Below, in pieces: positions 16,424 to 25,764 of a stretch of DNA of 64,000 nt (the stretch's first letter is position 1; each line of letters opens with the position of its first letter). The notes beneath the pieces were generated by a model that was not told where the DNA came from, made no database searches, and saw only the letters and a program-made list of their open reading frames with translations. The DNA is taken from NCBI RefSeq assembly GCF_024158035.1, contig NZ_JAMZEK010000003.1:372001-436000 (forward strand), read 5' to 3'. The translations under genes and the position numbers were made by a program. This stretch comes from Dyella lutea. Lineage in GTDB: Bacteria; Pseudomonadota; Gammaproteobacteria; Xanthomonadales; Rhodanobacteraceae.

Positions 16424-19400
16424 TCACTCCATCCCGAACATTTCGGCAAAGGTCGTGATCGGCGCAGCCTCTGTACGCCGGAGCCGCCGCGGGTCGAACT
16501 CGTCGTCGATCAGGGGGAGACCCGTTCGTCCCGCCATCATCCACAACAGTGTCGACTCGACGTCAGCACCTTTTTGCAGCGACGAAAGCCAACGTTGACC
16601 GGAAGAGGACAGCGGCCAGCGGGAAAATAGTGTGTTGTCCGCCGATACGTCGTCGTCGTCGTCGAGGAAGGGGTGGCCCGCCGGCAGGAGATCGTGTTTG
16701 AGCGCCAGCTCTCGCGCGGTTTCGTGCTCCTCAATCATCGACAGCGCGAGCGCCACACGCACGTCGGAGGTGTTAGCGCCGCGAAGCGCCTCCAGGGTTG
16801 CGGCATCACAGTCGACGATTAGCTTCGCTCCAAGTGCCAAGAGCAGCGGGGCGGCCAACTGCGGATCGATGTGGTCCGCCGCCGCCTTGATCGCCACCCA
16901 CGGCGCGAGACTCAGCTCGAAAGGATGCTGACTGATCCTACCTACTACGGCCCATGCTGCCGCATAGCGCACAGGATAGAGATTTTCCTTATTACCGCCG
17001 ACGACGTGCTCATCACTAAGGCCATGTTCGATTGCCTTCCAAACCGACGCATAGGCGGGATTCGTCAGAACGCCGAGCAGATCCGCGTGCAGAACAACAT
17101 CAATCGCTTTGCCTTTCTCTCTGTCGAGGAAGGCGATGATGTGGTCAAGGACCGTCGCTGGCAGGGTGTCGAACTTGCTGAGCGCTGCCGCGGCAGCACG
17201 GGCGACATGAAACTCGAGTTCTTCCCGCTTCTGATATTCGGGATGCCGGGCATAGTTTCGACGGTCGCCAAGAAGCGTCAATAGGGTATCGAGCCCGTCC
17301 GTCCAGCCGTGTTGGCCAATAACGGTAGCCAGGGCTGCCCGGACGGGGGCGCTCCTGTCCGTGGCCAAATGAAGAAGCACCGCCTTTTCAGCCTCGCTGG
17401 CGTTGGTGGCTAAGGCCTGCACAGCGGTGCGGCGCACTTGGTAGTGTGGGTGGCAGAGCGCCCTGGCCATCGCGCTCCGGGCCGCAGCTCCATCGAGTTC
17501 GGCCAAGGCCCGGACGGCCACTTCGGCATCGTTCTCGTCCTCGGAGTTAACCCACTGTTCGGCCAGGGATAAGACATCCTGACCTTCAGACGCGGCGATC
17601 AGGAGTAGAAGGCGCGTCAGGCCGCGTGAGCCTGACGTCAGCAGGATTTGCGCCTGTCCCGGCGGAAGGTCTCGGAAGCACTGCACGAGGGTGGCGTTGT
17701 CAGCCCCTAGCGTGCGTGAAAGCGCGAGGTGCACGGCGGCCTCGCCATCGGGCGGACTGGCGGCGAGGATGCGCTGCGCGAGCGCGACCTTCTTCTCCTT
17801 CTCGAATTCGAGACTGGCGATCTCCGGCGCAAGCAAGGCGGCGCGAACAGGCGACAGTGTGGGTAGAAGTTCCAACAAAATGGCTTGGGCCGACGATTTA
17901 CCCGATCTGGCCTCCCCATCGTCTTCGAGGAATGACAGGGCCCGGACGGCGGCATCGATTGCCTTCGGGCCGCCGCAAGCCAGTGCATGCGAAATGCGGT
18001 CTCGTCCGAACTCGAGGCGCCGGTCTGCTATGACCCCCAACCCTTCGGCCTGCAGACGGTCGTCCTTCCCCACAGCCTCGAAGAAGGCATCAAGCTCGGT
18101 AACCGTAACCTTCGGCCGGTTGTGGCGCATCACCTCGGCCCAGAGCGGTAAGATGATGTCCAGCCGGGGATGCTCCTCGATCCAGCCATGGCCTTGCTGG
18201 CGACGTCTCGCCTTGACGTATCCTTTGGCAAAGTGATCGACCGAAGGTCCCTCCTCCTCGACGCGCTCCTGAATATGGAGTCCCTCGGCGAAATCGAGCT
18301 CGCCCTGCCAGGCGCGGCGACGATCATCGCTCGATTGAGTTAGGGCTGCGTCAACGCTGGCTTGCATCTTTACGATGTGGTCCCAAACCACCCCATATCG
18401 CGGTTCTGGGCCAGCCAGAGCGCATTCCGAGATCGCATCGGCGCACATCAGATAGTTGGCTGATTCGGCCACTGTCTGGCTGGCAACCAAGAAGGATTCA
18501 GTGAAATCTGCCCTGAACTGTTTCAGCCAATGCAACAGATCATCGGCTTCATAGTTGGTGTCACTCCAGGGCAACTGATAAGCAATGAACCCGTTGAGGA
18601 TGCGCAGATCTGGGTCGGCGGTGATGACAGCGTCACGGTCGACTTTAGAGACTTTGGGCGGTCGCCAGCCAATGGCGGCAAAGCCGCCTTTCCGTTTGGG
18701 CGCGCCGTGCTCGAGCCAATCGACAAGCCATCCGATTGGCGACTTCGGGCTGAGTCTGCGATTGGCCATGCGCCATGCCCTGTGGAAGGCGCTGGCATTG
18801 CCGACGGATTCGATCAGGCCCTGAATCAAAATGCTATCGAAGCCATCTACCACGGCATCGTCGAGTTCGACGCCATCGTTTTCGAGAGCACGCGCCCCGG
18901 TCACCAGGCGCTCAAGCACATCAAGCCAGCTAAGATCCTGCCTGGCCAGCATGAGAGCCGCCCGTGCTGTGGCATTCAGCGCGTCTTCGGCCGCGCGAGG
19001 CTGCTCGCGAGCCAGTTGCTCCATGGCTTCTACGACCTTCGCATGGGCGGTGTAGGCGCCGTCATCGTTTTTGGTCAACTGGGTCTGAGCCAGATGTTCG
19101 GCTAGGTCGTCGAGCCCAATCTCGCCCCTTCCTTTGTGGTCAACCACGCGGCGAAGCCGGGTGAGCTGGGCAGGCGGCAGGCTGCGGGAATAACGCAGCA
19201 GGGCCCAGAGCACAGCTGCGCCGCGGACTCCTCGGTCGCCGAAGCCGCCGATCAGGTCGCGAACCACCTGCAGTCGGCTGTCGCTAAGAGCCCGGTCTAC
19301 CAACCTGTCGATATCCGCTTCGGCGGGTTTCAGAACAGCGATGAGCTCACGCGCGAAGGCGTTCAATTCGAACGGCGATTTCAGTGCGCTGAGCAGACGC

Positions 19401-20674
19401 GCTTCGTGCTGGCGCGCGAGGTCATGGCGCCATGCGCTGGTAGCGGCCAAGGAGCCGTACAGGATTAGCCTGCGAGCGGTCTCGTCGTAGGCGTTATCGT
19501 TGATGACGACGGCGCAGTCGGCCCACACTGGTGGCGGCAATGCGCTGAAGGCAGCTCGATAGATCTCGCTTCGTGAGGTGATGACGAACTGCTTGTCGGG
19601 GCTCCTCTGGCGGATTAGGGAGCTGATCCGTTTGGACCACTCCTCAGCCTCGCCCTTCTTCAGGCCGGACTGGCCCCAAGGGTCCTCCAAGTGGAACAGC
19701 ACCCGGCCAGGTGCAGCGAACGCGTCCTCGATCGCCGGCAAGCCGGCGCTCTCGCGGACCACCCTGTAGGGTGGATCGGCCTGGCGGCGGTCGAACGCCA
19801 GTTTATCGGCAGTCAAGCTCTTGCCGTAGCCCGACGGGCCGATCAGAAGAACCGCGCCGAACTGGCTCAATCGCGCTTCGGCGGCGGAAAGGTTGGCGGG
19901 AGGAACGTAACCGGCGAGCTGCGGGTTGGCGTGCGGCACGCCACCGAACTCCTCGGCAATCTTCTCGATGTCCACCTTGCGGAATGGGTCGGGGACCGCA
20001 AGAAAGCGATCTTCGACCGCCCGTTTGAGGCGCTCGACGCAGGCGCCGAGCGCCTGTGTAGGGACGTGCAGCGTCCCGGTGAGGATATTATCGATCTGCC
20101 GCCGCGTCTCCTCGTGAGTCATGCCCTCAATTAGGGCGAAACGGCCAGCGAGGCTCTGTCGGTCCGGCGACTTAAGATTGAGGTGCGGCGGGACGAAAGT
20201 GTCGTCAGCACTCTGCTCGGGAGACTTGACCCGGCCCTTAGCCAAAGCACCGTCGACGCTGGAATTAGTTATGAAGGCATAGCGACGGTTGTTGTCAGCC
20301 AGCAGCAGAGATTTGGCACGAGGCCGCGGCTTAGGGCCCCTGGCGCCCTTGGCTTTCTTGTCATTAACCACATCCGCAAAGTCCTTGGGGCTCCAAGCGC
20401 CGGCGCCCTTGAACTTAATTTGGACATGCAGCTCGCTGATGGTGGTGATCTTGAGACTAGCCTCGGCCGCGTCTTCCGAGACTGCTAGGTGCGCCTTGAT
20501 GTCGTCGTGCGAAGCCGGCTCGACCACGACCTGATCCGCGGAGGCGCTGGGCCCGCACATAAGCTGCAACGCCACCCAGACGGTTACCAACTTCTGGTAG
20601 TCATATCCTTGATAGGACGGGTTGGCCCCGCCTTCGGCTTCTGCACCAAGTTTCGAAGCGGTCACTGCTGCCAT
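16424..20674 (-). CDS. Nuclease-STAND NTPase with HEAT-like repeats (nSTAND3/Avs-like defence protein)
   Basis: 1416 residues. The N-terminus (about 15-180) looks like a Cap4/DUF4297-type nuclease: GYDYQ at 23-27, Asp58 and the Q85-x-K87 pair (HVQIKFKG). The NTPase follows, with Walker A GPSGYGKS at 279-286, a Walker B-like strand VLFHLEDPWGQS and the arginine-rich FVITSRSEIYR segment typical of STAND proteins. The C-terminal half has HEAT-like alpha repeats (for example VRRTAVQALATNASEAEKA and VRAALATVIGQHG). The order nuclease-STAND-repeat sensor matches Avs-type antiviral ATPases. It starts 16 nt after an XRE regulator gene, so the two form an operon. The target recognised is unknown. Confidence 0.75.
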   Translation of the reverse strand: MAAVTASKLGAEAEGGANPSYQGYDYQKLVTVWVALQLMCGPSASADQVVVEPASHDDIKAHLAVSEDAAEASLKITTISELHVQIKFKGAGAWSPKDFADVVNDKKAKGARGPKPRPRAKSLLLADNNRRYAFITNSSVDGALAKGRVKSPEQSADDTFVPPHLNLKSPDRQSLAGRFALIEGMTHEETRRQIDNILTGTLHVPTQALGACVERLKRAVEDRFLAVPDPFRKVDIEKIAEEFGGVPHANPQLAGYVPPANLSAAEARLSQFGAVLLIGPSGYGKSLTADKLAFDRRQADPPYRVVRESAGLPAIEDAFAAPGRVLFHLEDPWGQSGLKKGEAEEWSKRISSLIRQRSPDKQFVITSRSEIYRAAFSALPPPVWADCAVVINDNAYDETARRLILYGSLAATSAWRHDLARQHEARLLSALKSPFELNAFARELIAVLKPAEADIDRLVDRALSDSRLQVVRDLIGGFGDRGVRGAAVLWALLRYSRSLPPAQLTRLRRVVDHKGRGEIGLDDLAEHLAQTQLTKNDDGAYTAHAKVVEAMEQLAREQPRAAEDALNATARAALMLARQDLSWLDVLERLVTGARALENDGVELDDAVVDGFDSILIQGLIESVGNASAFHRAWRMANRRLSPKSPIGWLVDWLEHGAPKRKGGFAAIGWRPPKVSKVDRDAVITADPDLRILNGFIAYQLPWSDTNYEADDLLHWLKQFRADFTESFLVASQTVAESANYLMCADAISECALAGPEPRYGVVWDHIVKMQASVDAALTQSSDDRRRAWQGELDFAEGLHIQERVEEEGPSVDHFAKGYVKARRRQQGHGWIEEHPRLDIILPLWAEVMRHNRPKVTVTELDAFFEAVGKDDRLQAEGLGVIADRRLEFGRDRISHALACGGPKAIDAAVRALSFLEDDGEARSGKSSAQAILLELLPTLSPVRAALLAPEIASLEFEKEKKVALAQRILAASPPDGEAAVHLALSRTLGADNATLVQCFRDLPPGQAQILLTSGSRGLTRLLLLIAASEGQDVLSLAEQWVNSEDENDAEVAVRALAELDGAAARSAMARALCHPHYQVRRTAVQALATNASEAEKAVLLHLATDRSAPVRAALATVIGQHGWTDGLDTLLTLLGDRRNYARHPEYQKREELEFHVARAAAAALSKFDTLPATVLDHIIAFLDREKGKAIDVVLHADLLGVLTNPAYASVWKAIEHGLSDEHVVGGNKENLYPVRYAAAWAVVGRISQHPFELSLAPWVAIKAAADHIDPQLAAPLLLALGAKLIVDCDAATLEALRGANTSDVRVALALSMIEEHETARELALKHDLLPAGHPFLDDDDDVSADNTLFSRWPLSSSGQRWLSSLQKGADVESTLLWMMAGRTGLPLIDDEFDPRRLRRTEAAPITTFAEMFGME

Positions 20675-20690
20675 TGGGCTATCGTCCCAC

Positions 20691-20915
20691 TCAGTCCAGG
20701 TTCTTCAGCAAACTGCTCATGTTGACGCCAAATCCCTGAGCCACACGCTGGAGCGTCGTTAGCGTGATGTTCTTTTCGCCACGCTCAATCGCTGAGTAGT
20801 AGGCCCGGTGCATATGAATCCGGTCTGCGAAGTCGTCTTGGCTGAGCCCAATAGCGCGACGCTGAGCGCGCAGAGATTGGCCAAGCTTGACCGCCAGGGA
20901 GATGGGTGTCGTCAT
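20691..20915 (-). CDS. XRE-family HTH regulator
   Basis: 74-residue one-domain repressor with the canonical Xre/Cro helix-turn-helix (LRAQRRAIGLSQDDFADRIHMHRAYYSAIERGEKN). It directly precedes the nuclease-STAND gene and is divergent from a small hypothetical gene. The short spacer has a palindrome (20968-20979) that could be its operator. Such regulators often keep toxic defence genes low until needed. Confidence 0.88.
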   Translation of the reverse strand: MTTPISLAVKLGQSLRAQRRAIGLSQDDFADRIHMHRAYYSAIERGEKNITLTTLQRVAQGFGVNMSSLLKNLD

Positions 20916-20967
20916 GCCGACACGCTAGGTCGGCGCTACTTCCTACTCTACCACCATAAAGATAGAC

Positions 20968-20979
20968 TACTTTTAAGTA
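20968..20979. promoter_or_regulatory. Palindrome in the divergent spacer of the XRE gene
   Basis: TACTTTTAAGTA, a perfect inverted repeat within the AT-rich 82-bp spacer between the XRE gene and the rightward gene at 20998. It is a candidate XRE operator. Confidence 0.35.
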
Positions 20980-20997
20980 TCAATACGGGCAGACGCC

Positions 20998-21357
20998 ATG
21001 TTGCGCATCCATGACCCGGAGACCGATGCTTCCCTGGAGCTCCACATCCCTTGGATGCTGGAGGAAGCCTTTCGCGTCCAAATGGGGCGGCATCTTGATG
21101 CCGGGGGGCAGTCGCGCTTGCTGTGGGAAATTGCCGGCTGGTTCACCGTCGCGGTCTACCAACTGGTAGACCGCGATCTGCTTCCACCGACTGAGCGTCA
21201 ACGTGCGCTTGCCGCTCGGATAAGCACTGCTCTGGACATTGACGTCCCCACGGAAGCTAATACCTTCCGCGGCTCCATGTCGGACTTCATTCGATATCAC
21301 CTTCCCGCTTTCCAGGCTTTTCGCGCAACCGAGGAAGGTTGTTCAAAGCGTTCGTGA
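20998..21357 (+). CDS. Hypothetical small protein
   Basis: 119 residues, unrecognised. It is moderately acidic and helical (WMLEEAFRVQMGRHL, SRLLWEIAGWFTVAVYQLVDRD), with no signal peptide or membrane segment. Its position divergent from the XRE gene and before tniQ leaves its role open. The coding sequence holds a perfect 10-bp inverted repeat with a 4-nt loop at 21151-21174, at the codons for AVYQLVDRD. It may be cargo of the Tni transposon. Confidence 0.5.
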   Translation: MLRIHDPETDASLELHIPWMLEEAFRVQMGRHLDAGGQSRLLWEIAGWFTVAVYQLVDRDLLPPTERQRALAARISTALDIDVPTEANTFRGSMSDFIRYHLPAFQAFRATEEGCSKRS

Positions 21358-21529
21358 CTAGATCTTGCGAAGCTTTCGCCACGATGGCGAGCGCCAGGCG
21401 TGAAGCCATCCCCGGCCGACATTTGGCTGCCCCACCGCATTCCGCGCGATCATCTTTCTCCGCTCGATACTGCCAAACGCAGGATGCTGCATCGTATATG
21501 CCGCAGTGGCGCACGACTGCATGGCGCCT

Positions 21530-22606
21530 TCATGGCGGAGAGAAACGCATTTGATCAATTAGAAACGGAGCACAGAGGCGTCGGAGTGAGGCATGCACCT
21601 GCCGCAACTTTTGCGTGTGCGGAGACTGCGGAGAATCGTCCCACCACTGATCTACGGCTGCCAAATATGCCTCTGGAATCGTCTCTGGCCGCCACCGTTC
21701 GGGGAGTCCGGGGATCACTTGTGCTGCGACTAGCCAGAGTGCTGCGCGCCGCCAAGCCGGTCTCCCAGTTCGTCGTACGGCCTCCCAAGGAACCCCACAA
21801 AGCGGAGGCATGGGACGCAACGGAAAGCTGATTACAGATGCAATGGAGGGAGGCACCCATAGCTGTGCAATTGGCGGTGATGCGGGCCGCCAGCAGAGAT
21901 TGCTTAGGCACCGAATGAGTAGCGCCCGAGCTGCGTGTGGATTTCCGCGCCATCCTCCAGGCCACAATCCATCCCCCCATAGGCAGGCTTCCAACGTTCG
22001 GGCAAATCTCTCGATCAACTGAAGTACCTCCCAGTCCTCCTCGGTGAAGGCCAGCGGCGATGGATCGAGGGCGAAGTTGACTTCCGCCGCTAAGCGCGGC
22101 TCCGCCCAGCGAAGCGGCGTACTGTGCTCAGGGCAGCTCACGGCCATTACCCTCGCCCAGGCACGTCGAAAGATACGGGGGCGTCCGGCCGCTCGGTCCT
22201 CTTGTAAGCACTGGGGACAATAAGCGCGTCGCTCACTCACCTCCAAGAGATGGGGACCATCCTCCAAGCAATGTGCGCGAAGGTGACACGGACTGGTGCC
22301 CAGCATGCGCGCCAGACGTGCCAGCTCGCGACTCGTTGGAGCATCGAGATGCTGTGCCCCTTCCCCAAGCGACCGACTCTGCCAGGCGTAGCCCTCCGGC
22401 GGCGGCTTGCCGTACAGACGATCCGCTCGTTCAACGAGAGAGCGCAGTGACTCGTCATGTCCTGGGGCGGTCAGCCACCAGCGGTCGGTGAATGCCTTCG
22501 ACTCGGGAAGTGGCTCGACATTCTGCGCTGTCGTTCTGGCTCGCCGTCGGCCCGTCGAGATCGTACGGTTAACGAGCACCGTTGAGGGTGGATGCTTCCT
22601 GCTCAT
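21530..22606 (-). CDS. tniQ: TniQ, transposon target-selection protein
   Basis: 358 residues. It has the TniQ N-terminal layout: GHDESLRSLVERADRLYG, then ELARLARMLGTSP, then a zinc finger with YCPQCLQED and SCPEHSTPL. TniQ links the transposition machinery to its target; in Tn5053 it is needed for directed insertion, and in CRISPR-associated transposons it binds Cascade. It is the last gene of tniA-tniB-tniQ, overlapping tniB by 4 nt. The C-terminal third is Trp/Pro-rich and less typical. Confidence 0.85.
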   Translation of the reverse strand: MSRKHPPSTVLVNRTISTGRRRARTTAQNVEPLPESKAFTDRWWLTAPGHDESLRSLVERADRLYGKPPPEGYAWQSRSLGEGAQHLDAPTSRELARLARMLGTSPCHLRAHCLEDGPHLLEVSERRAYCPQCLQEDRAAGRPRIFRRAWARVMAVSCPEHSTPLRWAEPRLAAEVNFALDPSPLAFTEEDWEVLQLIERFARTLEACLWGDGLWPGGWRGNPHAARALLIRCLSNLCWRPASPPIAQLWVPPSIASVISFPLRPMPPLCGVPWEAVRRTGRPAWRRAALWLVAAQVIPGLPERWRPETIPEAYLAAVDQWWDDSPQSPHTQKLRQVHASLRRLCAPFLIDQMRFSPP

Positions 22607-23496
22607 GCGGCCTCCCCTGACAGATCCGTCCCAGGAATCTCAAATCGTGCGCGTTCGAACAGCTCCGCGGTGATTTGCTCTTGCCCCCCTTCGATGGCTA
22701 GCGCAGCGGCGCGCTGAAGGCGTTCCACGATGACGCCTAGCACGCCTTCTGACTCTTTGACGATGACTTTCATCATGCGTAGCGACCCCAGGTTGGAGCG
22801 CTTCTTAAGTGGAAGCGTGGACTCGTATGCTTCGAGAAAGTGGCGCAGGTAGTCGTCGCAGCGCCACGACGGTAATTCACGGAACTGGAATCGCCTCTTG
22901 AGGTGCTGATCGGCTTCCAACGCGTTGCGTGCGTCCTCCGTGCCAAGGGCAAGCACGGGTATTTTCAGCGAGTTCATGATGTCTTTGATGGCCAGTAAGG
23001 CCAGCGCCTGCTGACGCGGCGTCGAGCTCAAGACGTCCTGAATCTCATCGATAATTAGTAGACGTAAATCCGCCTCTTCGGCCAGCCTCAAAGCCCTCAG
23101 GCGACGCTGGCTACCCGTCATCGACGACATCTGGGGCGCGTCTAGCGACTTCAGGAAGCGCGTGAATATCTCTTTCGCTTCTCGCGCGTCGCTCATGGAG
23201 AAATGAGCGACGGGCTTGCTGGCCGGATGCTCGGGTGTTGCTTCTCGGATCTTGCAGCGCCGCTCAAGCGCCGACGCCAGGGCAGTTTTGCCCGCGTTAC
23301 TGGCGCCGGAGACCAGGATGCCGGTGGGGCGTATGCCGCGCGGCCTGTACATCATGAACTCGCAATGTTTGATCAGGTCGGTGACCTGCTCGTGATAGAC
23401 AAAGCGATCGACGAAAAGGGAGCGAATACGTTCGCAGGTTGGCAGCTCTAGAAGCTGCGCGGTTGCTTCGGTAAGGTGGGGATAGGCGCTGCTCAT
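22603..23496 (-). CDS. tniB: TniB, AAA+ ATPase transposition protein
   Basis: 297-residue AAA+ ATPase with Walker A (GASNAGKTAL), Walker B (LLIIDEIQDVLS) and a sensor segment (VLALGTEDARNAL). TniB-type ATPases bind target DNA and activate the DDE transposase, the counterpart of TnsC or MuB. It overlaps tniA by 4 nt and tniQ by 4 nt, so the three genes are translationally coupled. Confidence 0.9.
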   Translation of the reverse strand: MSSAYPHLTEATAQLLELPTCERIRSLFVDRFVYHEQVTDLIKHCEFMMYRPRGIRPTGILVSGASNAGKTALASALERRCKIREATPEHPASKPVAHFSMSDAREAKEIFTRFLKSLDAPQMSSMTGSQRRLRALRLAEEADLRLLIIDEIQDVLSSTPRQQALALLAIKDIMNSLKIPVLALGTEDARNALEADQHLKRRFQFRELPSWRCDDYLRHFLEAYESTLPLKKRSNLGSLRMMKVIVKESEGVLGVIVERLQRAAALAIEGGQEQITAELFERARFEIPGTDLSGEAA

Positions 23497-25271
23497 GAGT
23501 CCAGCACCTCCGCACGGACGGAGGCGCGGCTCAGCGGCACTTGCGGTCGAGTGGTCGTCGAACCCGATGCTGTCACCCTCCTCTGGCGCTTTTGTTTGGC
23601 GGCTGAAGATGTGGCCTGCGACCGGCCGTGCTGACGTTTTCCGCGTTCTGCCTCGGTCCTAACCGCATCGCTTCGGTCGTAGCCAAGGAGTTTGATGGCG
23701 TCCAACCGCGCTTGCTCGGATCCGTCAAGTGTGGCCCGCTTCCCTTCGCCTAGAGCGACGCCCGCAACGACCGTGGCTTCGATCAAGATGTCGTCGTCTG
23801 CTCGCACCCAGACGCACGCAGGGTTATCCGGGTGGTAGTGAACCTTGACCACTCGGTTGGGGTGGATCAGAGGGGCTAACGCGGGGTTCCAATAGCGCGA
23901 CTGCGCAAATTGCACGCCGGTTCGCTGCAATCGACGATGGACGAACGGATAGAAGTCGCGACGCAGCGTCGAACGCTCCATCGGCGCTGCTGGCAGCACG
24001 CAGTGACCGTTCTCATCCTGGAAGGACCGTTCCCACGCCACAAGCGGTGGCATGCCCAGTCCGCGGTGATGGCGGACGTGGTAGCCACGGCAAATCTGCT
24101 CTATGACCCAGGCCCGAAAATCAGCCAGCGTCAAACACGCCTTGCTCTCGCTGGGATAGTCGCCTCGCTGCTTCACATTGCTGAAGGTGGTGCCTGGCAA
24201 CGTATGCACCCTGCGCATGAAGGTGCCCATCAATCGTTCAATGTGCGCCCCGTAATGCGGCTCGGCGACTGGCCGCCACTTTAGGTCAATGCCGTGCTGT
24301 TCACAGCCACGCTGAAACGCGAGGCTACGAAGATCCTTCCCGTTGTCGACCAGGATGGCCTCTGGTGTGCCGTACATGGGCCAGAGGCCGGATTCAATGT
24401 CGTTCTCTGCCTTGGGCAGCATCATGTGCGCGACGCACATGGCCACCGAGATCGCCGATGGCGTCTCCATACTCAAGTAATAGCCTGCGACTGCTCGCGT
24501 GGCGACGTCGATCGCTAGTGTCAGCCAAGGGCGACCAATCACACGGGTGGGATCATCGTCGGCTACTAAATTGATATCGGCACGAGTGTGATCAATCTGA
24601 ATCAGGCGTAGGGCGCGCTCAGCCGTGAGCTTGCCAGGACGAGGCTCAAATTGCTGACGAGCTGCTTTTGATCCTTGGCGCTTGAGCGCGAGATGAAAGC
24701 TATCTTCGGCGCGGATGCGGGAGACAATGGTCTTCCGGGCTGGCGGTGAACGCTGCAGCCGCTGACACATCAGGCGGATCCGTTCACAGACTTCGGACTG
24801 CGATGCGGCCTCCCGGCGAGCGTAGTGTTTTGAGATTACGTGCTGAATCAGTTGTTCGACCTGAGGGTCCAGCAGCCGCAGTCCCCGCGGACGGCCTCCA
24901 GAACGTGGCACGAGCGCGGTTGTCTGCTGGTTTTGACGATAACGTGCCAGCCAGCGCCGAATCTGCCTGAGGCATACATCGAATTGCTCGGCCAGCTCAT
25001 CTGCAACCTGCCGTGGCAAGTGGTCAGCCACATAAGGCGCGAGGGCTTTCGCTATGGCGCGAGCACGATCCCACTCAGCCTGCGGTACAACTGATGGCTC
25101 AGCGTCTCGCCGCGAGGTAGGGATGGGCTTTAGCGTCCCGATCGCGACGGGAAGCAGGTTGCCGGTCCCGGCGTCACGCACCTGGACTTGGTACAGTGAA
25201 AGGGGCCCGTCAATCTCGACGATTCGGTCGCCGCACAGCCAACGGCTGCCGACAGTCAGTTGCGTTTGCAT
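23493..25271 (-). CDS. tniA: TniA, DDE transposase
   Basis: 592-residue Mu/Tn5053-type transposase. N-terminal helix-turn-helix regions (QVADELAEQFDVCLRQIRRWLARYR) precede an integrase core. The catalytic Asp-Asp-Glu residues are in LIQIDHTRAD, AILVDNGKD and YGAHIERLMG. A Mu-C-like beta-barrel and a basic Ser/Arg-rich tail follow. It starts at ATG 25271 behind GGAG. A strong hairpin lies just upstream of that Shine-Dalgarno. No catalytic residue is missing, so the element may be active. Confidence 0.92.
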   Translation of the reverse strand: MQTQLTVGSRWLCGDRIVEIDGPLSLYQVQVRDAGTGNLLPVAIGTLKPIPTSRRDAEPSVVPQAEWDRARAIAKALAPYVADHLPRQVADELAEQFDVCLRQIRRWLARYRQNQQTTALVPRSGGRPRGLRLLDPQVEQLIQHVISKHYARREAASQSEVCERIRLMCQRLQRSPPARKTIVSRIRAEDSFHLALKRQGSKAARQQFEPRPGKLTAERALRLIQIDHTRADINLVADDDPTRVIGRPWLTLAIDVATRAVAGYYLSMETPSAISVAMCVAHMMLPKAENDIESGLWPMYGTPEAILVDNGKDLRSLAFQRGCEQHGIDLKWRPVAEPHYGAHIERLMGTFMRRVHTLPGTTFSNVKQRGDYPSESKACLTLADFRAWVIEQICRGYHVRHHRGLGMPPLVAWERSFQDENGHCVLPAAPMERSTLRRDFYPFVHRRLQRTGVQFAQSRYWNPALAPLIHPNRVVKVHYHPDNPACVWVRADDDILIEATVVAGVALGEGKRATLDGSEQARLDAIKLLGYDRSDAVRTEAERGKRQHGRSQATSSAAKQKRQRRVTASGSTTTRPQVPLSRASVRAEVLDS

Positions 25272-25284
25272 AGCTATCTCCGGT

Positions 25285-25304
25285 GTTCCGTGGACGCACG
25301 GAAC
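25285..25304 (-). promoter_or_regulatory. Hairpin in the tniA leader
   Basis: GTTCCGTG and CACGGAAC form a perfect 8-bp stem with a 4-nt loop, a few bases upstream of the tniA Shine-Dalgarno. It could be a transposase/end-binding site or an mRNA hairpin limiting tniA translation. Confidence 0.4.
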
Positions 25305-25445
25305 CAGTACCCTGCCGAGCGGCGGAGGGCGTTATGGACATGTCAGCCCGTCACGCGCCGCAAACAGCGCATGAGGCATTGACATGGATCAGAGGAGCTT
25401 TGAAGATAGCTGCGCACGGAACCTACGAAACCGCTGCAACAAGAG

Positions 25446-25478
25446 AGCCCCGCATTGCCGTGCGGGGCTTTCTGTTTT
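25446..25478 (+). terminator. Rho-independent terminator
   Basis: AGCCCCGCA (25446-25454) pairs with TGCGGGGCT (25461-25469), followed by TTCTGTTTT. The T-tract sits on the plus-strand side. No plus-strand gene lies in the preceding 170 bp, so it may end an unannotated small RNA or insulate tniA from plus-strand transcription. Confidence 0.65.
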
Positions 25479-25506
25479 CAACAAAGCCCTAGCATCACTC
25501 GGGCAT

Positions 25507-25764
25507 CTACGTCATGCCGGAATCCTCCTTGCGGGGTTGCAGGGTGCTCTCCAGCCATGCGCGGACGCGCTCTGTGGAGGCAAACCATCCACGGCGGCCT
25601 GGAAGAGTGAACATCGGAACGGGAAGACGGCCAGCCTGACGGGCTTTTGTCAGTGCAGAGGCCGTCTTGAAACCGAGCGCCTTCGCCGTCTCTGGGGACG
25701 TCATCAGCGGAGAACCGGGCAGATACCGGTCAATATCCGAGGGTCGATGCTTGATCTGCCCCAT
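25507..25764 (-). CDS. Small AlpA/MerR-like DNA-binding protein
   Basis: 85 residues from ATG 25764; a longer form from 25830 is possible. The core MTSPETAKALGFKTASALTKARQAGRLPVPMF followed by GRRGWFASTERVRAWL resembles the winged HTH of AlpA/excisionase-type proteins, which turn on integrase genes or act as directionality factors. It lies next to the Tni module and is divergent from the VbhA-type genes, with a palindrome in the spacer. Confidence 0.55.
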   Translation of the reverse strand: MGQIKHRPSDIDRYLPGSPLMTSPETAKALGFKTASALTKARQAGRLPVPMFTLPGRRGWFASTERVRAWLESTLQPRKEDSGMT

